Shown here: positions 16,107 through 24,139 of the stretch, in pieces
Layout of the letters: every line of letters begins with the position of its first letter
How positions within the stretch are numbered: the stretch's first letter is position 1
DNA from: Candidatus Hydrogenedentota bacterium
Lineage (GTDB): Bacteria; Hydrogenedentota; Hydrogenedentia; Hydrogenedentales; SLHB01
DNA length: 64,000 bases
Direction of reading: 5' to 3'
Assembly (NCBI GenBank): GCA_013359265.1
Contig: JABWCD010000004.1
Coordinates: 299,382 to 363,381, forward strand
The notes under the pieces: generated by a model
Seen by the model: the letters and a program-made list of their open reading frames with translations, nothing else
What the model was told of the DNA's origin: nothing
Databases searched by the model: none
Position numbers and translations under genes: made by a program

Positions 16107-17606
16107 CTAATGCGGGGCGCCGCCCGGCGAATTCGCGGCTGTTTCGTCGACCCACACCTCTTCCGCGCCCGACGTTTTCGGGGCCTCGAATTCGCCCCCG
16201 GTCAACGCCGATGCGCCGATACGTTTGAGTCCGTTCAACGCCGCGATTTTGTAGGCTTCCGCAAGCGTCGGGTAGTTGAACACAGTGTCCACGAAGTAAC
16301 TGATCGAACCTCCGAACGACATCACGGCCTGGCCGATATGCAGCAGTTCGGAGGCCCCATCGCCGATGATATGCACGCCCAACAGTCTGCCGGTCTTTTG
16401 ATGGAAGACCAGCTTCAGAATGCCCGTCTCGTCGCCCATGATCTTGCCTTTGGAGACTTCGCGGTACCGCGCGATGCCGATCTCGTAGGGCACCTCCTCG
16501 TCCATCAGCTCGCGTTCGGTCTTCCCAACCATCGAGATTTCCGGGATCGTGTAAATTCCGTACGGCAGCAATTGCGCCTCGACCTTGAACGGCACGCCGA
16601 ACGCGCGGCACGCCGCCTGCCTTCCCTGTTCCATCGACGTAGAGGCCAGCGCCGGAAAACCGATGATGTCGCCCGCGGCGTAGATGTGCGGCACATTGGT
16701 CTGAAGGTTTTCGTTCACCTCGATTAACCCGCGCGAACTCGATTTTACGCCCGCCGCGTCGAGATTCAACGCCTCGATCGCGCCCGCGCGCCCCGACGCA
16801 AACAGGAGCATGTCGGTTTTGATCTCGCGGCCGTTAGACAGCGTCGTAATGACCTTGCGGTTATCGTCTTCCCGGATCTCCTTGAAGTCCTTGCCGAGAT
16901 AGAGCGTCACGCGCTCGTTGCGCATGTGATAGGTGAGCGCCTCGCAAATTTCCGGGTCGACAAAGCGAAACAACTCCGTGCGCCGATCGAGCAAGCGCGT
17001 ATCGACGCCGATCGCCGCGAACATGCACGCGTATTCCGTTCCGATGACCCCGGCGCCAATGATCAGCATGCTCTTCGGCAACGTATCGAGATCGAAATCC
17101 CGCTCGAAGAGACGATCGGTATCGATGATATTGCGCGCGTTGAATGGCACTCGATCCGCGCGATAGGGCACCGTGCCCGCCGCAATAATGATCTTCTCCG
17201 CCTCGACCGTCGTCAGATTATCGGCGGACGAAACCGCCACCACGTTGGGCGACTCAAATCGCGCCGTGCCGTTGAGTATCTCGACTCCGGTGCGCATCAT
17301 GCGGTCGCGCGCCACTTCGACCTCGTGCTGGATGACCTGATTGATGCGCTGGCGCAACTCGCCAAACGTCACGCGGCGCTTCACCGCGTAGCTGCGCCCG
17401 TACGCCGCGCGGTGCCGGAACCCGGAGAAATGCAGGATCGCCTCGCGCAACGTCTTGCTCGGTATCGTGCCGAGGTTTGTGCACACCCCGCCGACGACGT
17501 CCTGCTTTTCGACGATAACGACTCGCTTGCCGAGTTTTACCCCCTGGATGGCGGCGCGCTGTCCCGCCGGTCCCGATCCAATGACAAGCAGATCAACCTT
17601 CTGCAT
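16107..17606 (-). CDS. sthA: Si-specific NAD(P)+ transhydrogenase (soluble)
   Basis: This is a 499-residue flavoprotein of the pyridine nucleotide-disulfide family that exchanges hydride between NADPH and NAD+. The FAD motif VIGSGPAGQRAA is at the N-terminus. GGVCTNLGTIPSKTLREA shows only the first of the two usual redox cysteines, which is diagnostic for SthA. A second Rossmann motif (IIGAGVIGTEYA) and the dimerisation domain follow. An extra tail of about 25 residues is rich in Ala, Glu and Thr. It lies 44 bases upstream of folM and may supply NADPH balance for that cluster. Confidence 0.92.
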   Translation of the reverse strand: MQKVDLLVIGSGPAGQRAAIQGVKLGKRVVIVEKQDVVGGVCTNLGTIPSKTLREAILHFSGFRHRAAYGRSYAVKRRVTFGELRQRINQVIQHEVEVARDRMMRTGVEILNGTARFESPNVVAVSSADNLTTVEAEKIIIAAGTVPYRADRVPFNARNIIDTDRLFERDFDLDTLPKSMLIIGAGVIGTEYACMFAAIGVDTRLLDRRTELFRFVDPEICEALTYHMRNERVTLYLGKDFKEIREDDNRKVITTLSNGREIKTDMLLFASGRAGAIEALNLDAAGVKSSSRGLIEVNENLQTNVPHIYAAGDIIGFPALASTSMEQGRQAACRAFGVPFKVEAQLLPYGIYTIPEISMVGKTERELMDEEVPYEIGIARYREVSKGKIMGDETGILKLVFHQKTGRLLGVHIIGDGASELLHIGQAVMSFGGSISYFVDTVFNYPTLAEAYKIAALNGLKRIGASALTGGEFEAPKTSGAEEVWVDETAANSPGGAPH

Positions 17607-17728
17607 TCGGTCTACCCCCTCTGCCCGGGTCCAACCCTTGCATTAACGCTTCCCGATCGAACGCATGATGATAATCGTATTCGTCTCCGTAATCGATCTT
17701 GCGCTCGGACCCCGTTTCCCGCGGTTAT

Positions 17729-18922
17729 TCATCGCCTGCAGCACGTCCGTATGCACTGCACCAGATATTCCACCGCGTCGTCGGTCAAACGCGGATGAAT
17801 CGGCAGCGTTACCTGCGTCTCGAAAATCGCCTCCGCGTTCGGGAATTGCCCCGGCCTGAACCCGCGCCGCTGGAACGCCGTGCTCCAGTGCAGCGGAATG
17901 TAGTGCGTGCCGATTTTGATACCGAACTCCGCGATCATCGTCGCGATGAATTGGTCTTTTGCCATGCCAAACTCGCGCGCATCGATGCGAAGCGGGAACA
18001 GGTGAAACACGTGCTTGTTGCCCGGCTGCACGGTTGGCAACGCCAAGCCCGGCACGTCTTCGAGTCCCTCGCAAACCATGTCTGCGATCTCGATACGCCG
18101 CTGGTTCATCGCGTCGAGTTTTTTCAATTGAATGCTGCCAACCGCGGCCTGGGCGTCCGTCATGCGGAAGTTGTAGCCGCAATCGTCGAAGTCCTGCCAC
18201 CACGGCCGGTCGCCAATGGGAAATTGGCTGGAATCCAGCGAACAGTACTTCGTGCTCGCGCCATGCACCCGCGTGCAGTGCGAACGATACAGCGCGATCC
18301 GCTCGAACAACGCGGGATCGCTCGTCGTAATCATGCCGCCTTCGCCCATTGTCGACATGTTTTTCTGTTCGTGAAAACTGAAGCAGCCCGTAGCGCCCAT
18401 GCTGCCGGCTTTGCGCCCGCGATACTCCGCGCCGGGCGCATGGCACGCATCCTCGACCACCGCAAACCTGTGCTTTTTCGACAACGCGAGAATCGTGTCC
18501 ATGTCGCAGCATTGTCCGTAGAGGTGAACGGGCAGCACCGCTTTTGTATTCGGCGTCAGCCGCGCTTCAATTTGCGACGCGTCGATATTGCAGGATTCGG
18601 GATCAATGTCGACGAAATCGACTTCCGCCCCGAGCGTCGCGCCGGCGGCGGCCGTCGCGATCCAGGTCATTGGCGTCGTCAGAACGCGGTCACCCTTCCC
18701 GACTCCCAGGCCCACGAGCGACAAGAACAGCGCCGCGGTGCCGTTCGAGCAGGCCCGCGCGTACCCGGCGCCGCAATATTCCGCAAACTCCTTTTCGAAC
18801 TGCGCGCACGCGGGCCCGCTCGTGGGCGCATGCTTGCGCAACACTTCGATTACCGCGCGCTCCTCGTCGTCTCCGTACGTCGCCCCGAATTTGCTCTCGA
18901 GCTCGAACCGAATCGCCCCCAT
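17729..18922 (-). CDS. DegT/DnrJ/EryC1/StrS-family sugar aminotransferase
   Basis: This is a 397-residue PLP-dependent aminotransferase acting on nucleotide-linked keto sugars. CSNGTAALFLSLVGLGVG, the VEDACHAPGAEYRG Asp, and the PLP lysine region FSFHEQKNMSTMGEGG are visible. It starts directly after the RmlD-like gene stops (no gap). Together they suggest synthesis of an amino sugar for surface polysaccharide or glycan. The exact sugar is unknown. Confidence 0.9.
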   Translation of the reverse strand: MGAIRFELESKFGATYGDDEERAVIEVLRKHAPTSGPACAQFEKEFAEYCGAGYARACSNGTAALFLSLVGLGVGKGDRVLTTPMTWIATAAAGATLGAEVDFVDIDPESCNIDASQIEARLTPNTKAVLPVHLYGQCCDMDTILALSKKHRFAVVEDACHAPGAEYRGRKAGSMGATGCFSFHEQKNMSTMGEGGMITTSDPALFERIALYRSHCTRVHGASTKYCSLDSSQFPIGDRPWWQDFDDCGYNFRMTDAQAAVGSIQLKKLDAMNQRRIEIADMVCEGLEDVPGLALPTVQPGNKHVFHLFPLRIDAREFGMAKDQFIATMIAEFGIKIGTHYIPLHWSTAFQRRGFRPGQFPNAEAIFETQVTLPIHPRLTDDAVEYLVQCIRTCCRR

Positions 18923-19825
18923 TTACACCTTTCCCTTCGCCGCGGCCAATACCAATTCGAGGCCCTCATCCAACCCCACCATCGGTGTCTTTAGCAGTCC
19001 CCTGGCCTTCGCGTTGTCCAGCGACACATCGCGCGGCCGCGGCGCACGCCCCTGAATTCCCGACGGGTCCTGCGCAACTACCAGTTCTTCGTCAAGCCCC
19101 AACCGCCGCGCAATGCGCCGCATCATCTCATGCCGGTTCAACCGGTCGTTGCCGCTCAAGTGCACTATCCCACGATGCTCGTGGCCGGCGAGTTCCAGCA
19201 GCGCGCGGCCCAAGGTGATCACGTCCACCGGCGTGCGCACTTCCTGCGCGGGGGTCGTCACCTGCTTGCCCTCGCGCAGCGCGTGCGCCATGCGCGATAC
19301 GAACGAATTCCCCTCGCCCAGCACCGGCAATCCCATCACCAGCGCGACGCGAGCGATAAGATAGTTTCCGCCGAATTCCTTCACGGAATTCTCCGCGCGC
19401 ACTTTGGTGTCCGCGTAAAAATTGATCGGACGAGGAACGTCTTCCTCGGTATACATCCCGCGCTCGCCGTCGAACACGTTGTCTGTCGATAAAAACACGA
19501 AGCGCGTGTCGTGGTCCCAGCACAATTCCGCCAAGTCATGGGCGTACGTGTAGTTCACCCGCGTGGCCAGTTCGCGGTTCGATTCGCATAGATCGATGTC
19601 GGCGATCGCCGCGGTATGCACCACTGCCTCGGGATCGACGTCGTGAAACACGTCGTGGAACGCGTCCAAATCGAACGGATCGAAGGAATGCCACACCAAC
19701 CCCGCGCGATCAACCGGCGCAGCGCCGCGCGACGCCGCGTGAACTTCCCACGCGCCCTGCGCCGCCTCGATAATGCTCCCCGCTACAAACCCATTCGCGC
19801 CGGTCAGCAGTAGGCGCTTCGTCAT
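18923..19825 (-). CDS. RmlD-like NAD-dependent sugar nucleotide reductase
   Basis: This is a 300-residue extended SDR of the dTDP-4-dehydrorhamnose reductase (RmlD) type. It has LLTGANGFVAGSIIE at the N-terminus, a VHTAAIADIDLCE segment and the family helix PINFYADTKVRAE, where the Y-x3-K pair is present. The DegT gene follows at once. Function is probably a sugar-nucleotide reduction or epimerisation. Whether it makes dTDP-rhamnose is not proven, since rmlABC are absent from the window. Confidence 0.85.
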   Translation of the reverse strand: MTKRLLLTGANGFVAGSIIEAAQGAWEVHAASRGAAPVDRAGLVWHSFDPFDLDAFHDVFHDVDPEAVVHTAAIADIDLCESNRELATRVNYTYAHDLAELCWDHDTRFVFLSTDNVFDGERGMYTEEDVPRPINFYADTKVRAENSVKEFGGNYLIARVALVMGLPVLGEGNSFVSRMAHALREGKQVTTPAQEVRTPVDVITLGRALLELAGHEHRGIVHLSGNDRLNRHEMMRRIARRLGLDEELVVAQDPSGIQGRAPRPRDVSLDNAKARGLLKTPMVGLDEGLELVLAAAKGKV

Positions 19826-19982
19826 CTTCCGCTCCCAATCCGATTACCCCAAGTATCCGCATGAGAATATACGGTCGCCGCCGCCGCGCACAACGCGCCC
19901 GCCTCTTTCGCGTCTATTATGTAGAATCCTTCGGTGCGGCGAGAAATGCTCACGTGTAAGCTCTTGAGCGCGCCGTCTTTTT

Positions 19983-20079
19983 CGTGCTCATGCTCGTGAG
20001 CCGTCATCGTACTCGCGCTCGATACTCGAAACGATCGAGTACGATGACGAGCATGAGCACGAGCACGCGGTGCAGCCGG
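19983..20079 (-). repeat. Dispersed long-hairpin repeat, copy 1
   Basis: CGTGCTCATGCTCG (19983-19996) and CGAGCATGAGCACG (20049-20062) are inverted, as are GTCATCGTACTCG and CGAGTACGATGAC inside them. This makes a long near-palindrome in the gap upstream of the RmlD-like gene. Read on the minus strand it shares about 45 bases (CGGCTGCACCGCGTGCTCG and onward) with the element at 39.1 kb. It is probably a non-autonomous mobile repeat. Confidence 0.65.
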
Positions 20080-20158
20080 CCGTGAGACGCGCTATCAGGC
20101 ATTTCTCACCGCCCCACGACGCCGCAGTGTGCGCGTCTTGTTTGAATGCACGGGAGCC

Positions 20159-20262
20159 ACATCCCCCTAAATCCCCCTTCAAAAGGGGGACTTAATACAG
20201 CGCGATCGACGTCAATCTGCAATTCTTAAGTCCCCCTTTTGAAGGGGGATTTAGGGGGATGT
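20159..20262. repeat. Perfect 37-bp inverted repeat (MITE/REP-like)
   Basis: A 37-base arm (20159-20195) beginning ACATCCCCCTAAATCCCCC is repeated perfectly inverted at 20226-20262, around a 30-base spacer. Each arm holds its own CCCCCTTCAAAAGGGGG palindrome. This is the style of the widespread CCCCCTAAATCCCCC intergenic repeat seen in many bacteria. It lies between convergent-free neighbours and could also serve as a terminator for the GT gene. Confidence 0.75.
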
Positions 20263-20296
20263 ACGAGCGCACTTCAATCGCAAACAATGTGTGCAC

Positions 20297-21955
20297 TCAA
20301 TCGCGCGCCACCCTAAGAATCAGCAGGTGCCCATCCCCGGCAAGCAACCACGAGCGATACGGCACGCGCTCCAATTCCACATACCCTTCGCGGGGCAGAA
20401 ATGACACGGCGTACAGATCATCAATGATCCACCAGGGCCGGTCGCCCGTGTGCATGGCCGGTTTCTCCGGATGCAGCGCACGGTACGTCTCGCTGGTGTA
20501 CACGCCATTGAATTCGTACCCGCCATCAATCTGATCGTCCGTCGCGCCGTATTTTGTACGCAGGATCGCGATAGCATCCCACCGTGCGCGGTTCCACGCG
20601 AGATAGTCCTGAATCCCCGCGAGCGCCGCCACGTACATCGCCAACACGCACGAGGCCGCGGCAATGCGCGCGACGCGCCCACGCAGCGTTAGGCGTGACG
20701 CGACGAGAATGAACAGTGGGATCGCACCAGGCAACAGGTAGCGGTCGAAGTAAATCGTCAGCGCGGGATTGAGCGGGCTCAGCAGCAGCATCCCCGACCA
20801 CAGGAACAAGTACCAATGCTGGGCGCGGCGAATCGGGTGCGTCGTTCTCGTGCGTCTTCCCTTGTTCGGCCTCAGCGTACCGATCGTTTGCGCGGCCATC
20901 GCGCCTGCGGCAACTGCCGCAGCAATCGTAATGCCCCTCCACGCGCCCGCCGGCAACTCGACCGGCGACCATTCTCGATCCGCATACATCGTGTCGTAAA
21001 ACGTTAACGGCCCGACGCCGAAATCCCGAAGCAAATTGGGCAAACGGGGGAGGGGCTGCACGCCAATCGCCATCAGAATCGTGAAATACCCGGCGATACA
21101 AACGAAACACGTCCATTGGGTCCAACGCCACCGCACGCGTTTCGTCAGCACGCCGGCGAGCGCGGCCATGGCAATCGGCAGGATAAACAACCCCAAGTAT
21201 GGCAAGAGCGAAAACAATGCGTTGAACACGATGTTCAGTTGCGTCTTGAGCGTCGTGTTGCCGGCGAGTCCGATGCGTTGCAGCGGACTGTCCGGCTGTG
21301 CGCTCAGCACAGCGAACGCCACGACGACCACGAGCCACGGCGCAAGTACCGCGGCGGCGTGCACCACGCGTGGACGAAACACTGCCCGCCGATATGTCAC
21401 AAGCAGCGCGGCGGCGAATGCGACCGTGGACAGGACGCCGTATTGCCGGTTGCTGAATGCCAGCGCGGCGGACGTGCTCCCCAACAGCATATCGATAGCG
21501 CGCCCGCGCCGAAGCGCCCGCAGATAGAAAAAGCCCGACGCCATCATCGGCGCGAGGTACGGCACCTCGGTCATGAAGGTGTACGACAGGTTCAAAAAGA
21601 GCGGATTCGCGAGCAGCGTCGCGCCGCACAGCAGTGACATGCCGCGCGTTGCGCCCGCTTCCCGCGCGCAGCGCGCCGTCAACCAAACGGCAATCAACCC
21701 GAGCGCGATCGTCGAAACGCGCAACACGGTGTACGAGAATCCGAACACCCAGCAGAACGCCGCACCCCAAAACGTTTGGAAAATGGCGTACGCGGCGCGA
21801 TACATGTGCGGAACGAATTCGTGCCGCTCGTACAGGGTCTCCGCCATCGACGCGTAGACCCAATCGTCGTTCAACGGAAAATTGCCGGCCGGAGGGACCA
21901 GTACGACGGTAAGGAGAAAGAGGGCCAGAAAAGGCGGCAGATACGACCGCCGCAC
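20297..21955 (-). CDS. GT39-like multi-pass membrane glycosyltransferase
   Basis: This is a 552-residue integral membrane protein with about 11 hydrophobic helices and a soluble C-terminal part of about 90 residues. The first loop has PLNDDWVYASMAE. Acidic residues in that loop are typical of the GT-C fold (dolichyl-phosphate-mannose or ArnT-like), where they form the active site. It would transfer a lipid-linked sugar on the outer face of the membrane. The family match is by pattern only and the sugar is unknown. The nearby amino-sugar genes suggest a shared glycan pathway. Confidence 0.65.
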   Translation of the reverse strand: MRRSYLPPFLALFLLTVVLVPPAGNFPLNDDWVYASMAETLYERHEFVPHMYRAAYAIFQTFWGAAFCWVFGFSYTVLRVSTIALGLIAVWLTARCAREAGATRGMSLLCGATLLANPLFLNLSYTFMTEVPYLAPMMASGFFYLRALRRGRAIDMLLGSTSAALAFSNRQYGVLSTVAFAAALLVTYRRAVFRPRVVHAAAVLAPWLVVVVAFAVLSAQPDSPLQRIGLAGNTTLKTQLNIVFNALFSLLPYLGLFILPIAMAALAGVLTKRVRWRWTQWTCFVCIAGYFTILMAIGVQPLPRLPNLLRDFGVGPLTFYDTMYADREWSPVELPAGAWRGITIAAAVAAGAMAAQTIGTLRPNKGRRTRTTHPIRRAQHWYLFLWSGMLLLSPLNPALTIYFDRYLLPGAIPLFILVASRLTLRGRVARIAAASCVLAMYVAALAGIQDYLAWNRARWDAIAILRTKYGATDDQIDGGYEFNGVYTSETYRALHPEKPAMHTGDRPWWIIDDLYAVSFLPREGYVELERVPYRSWLLAGDGHLLILRVARD

Positions 21956-21977
21956 CGCTCCAATGACCGCCGCGGCG

Positions 21978-22628
21978 CTAATACTTCTTGTTCTCCTTCT
22001 CCTTCAAACGAGGAACCAGGATGGGCGGCGTAACGGGTCCCGGCTCGACCGTGTCGGACGCTTCCTCCGCCGGGGCATCCTTCGACTTCGTCTCCGGCTC
22101 CCAGTCTTGCAAGTGCAGTCCAATGACCTTCAACCCCTCGACCTCGCCGGTTTCGATCCTGCGATCGATCTCCTCGTTCGATACCGGCTGGTTGTCTTCC
22201 GTGTAAAAGTAGGCCCCGCCAATCTTCCGCAACTGGCGCAACGTCTCGACGTCCGCCGCGCGAATGGCCTTCTCCTCGGGCGTCTCTTCCTTCGGCGCGG
22301 CCTGCTGCGCAGCGGCAGATTTTGCTGGAACGGTCTTCTCGCCGGGCTTGGACTCACCCGCCGGCGACTCCGCATCCGCATCCGTTATCACGCCACGCGG
22401 CGCAGACGGCATCAACTCCTTCTGCATGTTGAGACTCTTCGCGTCGACCGTCTCAACCTTCCCGCTCGGACCCTTCACCGTGAACTGCCCGTTCCGGCCC
22501 ACCAGATCGGTTGCCCCGGAACTCGCTCCCTGGTCCGCCGCAATAGACACGCATGCGAACAACAGCGCCGCGACCACCGGGCCAACGCCGTGCTCCTGGA
22601 CCAAGTACCGTATGCGTACGGTTTTCAT
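21978..22628 (-). CDS. Hypothetical secreted Ala/Glu/Pro-rich protein
   Basis: This is about 216 residues from the ATG at 22628; another ATG at 22664 would add 12. The N-terminal hydrophobic stretch PVVAALLFACVSIAA looks like a signal peptide. The middle (about 60-130) is low-complexity, rich in Ala, Glu, Pro and Lys, and is followed by a small folded part (ETLRQLRKIGGAYFYTEDNQ) and a second charged tail. I recognise no domain. It sits 22 bases before the GT39-like gene and may be co-transcribed. Confidence 0.6.
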   Translation of the reverse strand: MKTVRIRYLVQEHGVGPVVAALLFACVSIAADQGASSGATDLVGRNGQFTVKGPSGKVETVDAKSLNMQKELMPSAPRGVITDADAESPAGESKPGEKTVPAKSAAAQQAAPKEETPEEKAIRAADVETLRQLRKIGGAYFYTEDNQPVSNEEIDRRIETGEVEGLKVIGLHLQDWEPETKSKDAPAEEASDTVEPGPVTPPILVPRLKEKENKKY

Positions 22629-22664
22629 GATCCGAGTATACGTCTTCCGAGTCGCGGAATGCAT

Positions 22665-22983
22665 CGGGGATTATGAATGCGTATTGGACCATGCCGATTA
22701 TTGGATAAACACGCGGTAAACGGCAGGTTAAGTGAGCACTGACACGTGGTAAACGACTGCAAGAATCGAAGCCTAAATCCCAGGGTCGAGAGTCGGTCTC
22801 GGTTGCTGTAGTTTTGCCTGATTATTGCAGTCTGTAGTCCGTGAATTTCCCCGAATTTCCGTCCCTGAATTTCCTGAATCTTCCCAGTAACATCCTAACG
22901 AAACGCAAATTGCGAACTAATACTCTCACCGGATTCTATTGTGGTTATGTGCGTATCTTGTCCGCAGACCATATAGTTACCTA
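22665..22983. other. A+T-rich intergenic stretch without a recognisable gene
   Basis: This 319-base region separates divergent genes. It has short direct similarities (GTGAATTTCC, CTGAATTTCC, GAATTTCC in a row near 22838-22880) but no open frame with coding character, and no tRNA or clear hairpin. I see nothing else in it. Confidence 0.5.
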
Positions 22984-23012
22984 TTGATTAAATATCGGTA
23001 ATATGCTATAGA
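22984..23012 (+). promoter_or_regulatory. Promoter of the orphan 231-residue gene
   Basis: TTGATT and TATAGA are 17 bases apart. The expected transcript has a leader of about 140 nt with a complete AAGGAGGTGA sequence at 23029-23038 that is followed by no usable start codon. Confidence 0.5.
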
Positions 23013-23158
23013 TATCATCCAGCCGTGGAAGGAGGTGAATATAAGACGGCGTTCAAGGCCCGGTGTGGCTCCAGACTGATCAGTCTGTCTGCTCCTTGGT
23101 GTTTGGGCTTGGAAAGCGACCAAACTCAGTGCAAAACGAACCGAGGGAGTCTGATTCT

Positions 23159-23854
23159 ATGACAATTCCAGGTGCATGTGAGATTGTGGGAAAAGGTAGT
23201 GTGGGCGAGTCGGGCGAGTGGTCCATTTCGATTCGCGAGGTAGGTGGCGGCACACCGAAAATGATGGTCGTACGCCGTGGCAATTCGAACTTGTGCCCTA
23301 ACACGGGTGCCGAAGCGGCACTTGCGATCAACGGAAAGATCGCTGCTGCGGGAAACATAACCGCCCCAGGCGCGAAGATTCAGGCTGAGGCAAGCCCTGG
23401 CGATGTCGTTGTCGCGGCGGTCCATACGGTACCGCTCAATAACGGGGTAGTCTGCTATACGCTTGGCAATCTCGAATACACTCTCGAAGAGTGCGATCTC
23501 GTCTACGCGCACGGGGCGGGGAGCGCTGCTGCGGACCCGATGTGCATTGCGACTCGGGATTGGTATGCGTGGAATAACTTGATGCCCCCGAAGCCGGACG
23601 ACTTCCACGTTACAGGCGAGGTCCAAGTAGGGAATCCCGGCATCGAAGTACTTCTGACTCCAAGGACACCTCAGGGGATAAATCCAACGATTCTTATCCT
23701 CGACCTAATTCTGGTACAGCTTCCCGGAGTCTGGCCCCAGGTGGTCGTGTGGAAGCCGGTGCGCTACGACAAAAATAACGCCACTTACAAGCAAGTCCAG
23801 ATTTTCTACCGTGCGTGCGAAGTCGCAAACATTCCCGTGGTAGACGTTCACTAA
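23159..23854 (+). CDS. Conserved-looking protein of unknown function
   Basis: This is a 231-residue protein with no signal peptide or membrane helix. It is rich in beta-forming residues and Gly/Pro and looks like two domains. Residues 1-125 are Gly/Ala-rich (ending GNLEYTLEECDLVYAHG) and 140-231 form a second unit (FHVTGEVQVGNPGIEVLL, ILILDLILVQLPGVWPQV). The ATG at 23159 has GAGGGAG upstream. A GTG at 23063 is possible but adds residues with no coding look. G+C is visibly lower than in neighbours, which hints at transfer. I cannot name a function. Confidence 0.65.
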   Translation: MTIPGACEIVGKGSVGESGEWSISIREVGGGTPKMMVVRRGNSNLCPNTGAEAALAINGKIAAAGNITAPGAKIQAEASPGDVVVAAVHTVPLNNGVVCYTLGNLEYTLEECDLVYAHGAGSAAADPMCIATRDWYAWNNLMPPKPDDFHVTGEVQVGNPGIEVLLTPRTPQGINPTILILDLILVQLPGVWPQVVVWKPVRYDKNNATYKQVQIFYRACEVANIPVVDVH

Positions 23855-23865
23855 TTCCGCGTCGC

Positions 23866-23905
23866 GCGCCGCCTTCTCCAAATGGAGAAACGGAGAAGGC
23901 GGCGC
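23866..23905 (+). terminator. Strong hairpin after the orphan gene
   Basis: GCGCCGCCTTCTCC and GGAGAAGGCGGCGC make a 14-bp perfect stem 12 bases after the stop codon. No long U-run follows, so it is a terminator-like or stability hairpin, possibly bidirectional. Confidence 0.6.
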
Positions 23906-24139
23906 TGGGTAGCTGTTTCAGATCGGTTAAGACTAACTCGGGGGATAAGTGGGGACATCCACCTGTCGTTTTCGGCCTACTTTTCGTAGGATAGCGTCAA
24001 GTGGCGCGCGAACGGCGTATCAAGGACTTTGATGTCCATTTCGGCGCCCACTTGCGCGCGCACCGTACGGCACGACGCTAGGTTGCGGGGCTGCATCCAA
24101 TCCGCTTAGATTGAGCCACGTACAATTCCGTGGGGCCTT

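Noticed and set aside
19822..20007. 61-codon minus-strand frame before the RmlD-like gene
   Set aside because: Its first codons lie inside the long-hairpin repeat and it overlaps the next start; no ribosome site or family.
23063..23158. GTG start for the orphan gene that adds 32 residues
   Set aside because: The extra part has no coding look and the strong ribosome site is 26 bases away; the ATG at 23159 has its own GAGGGAG.
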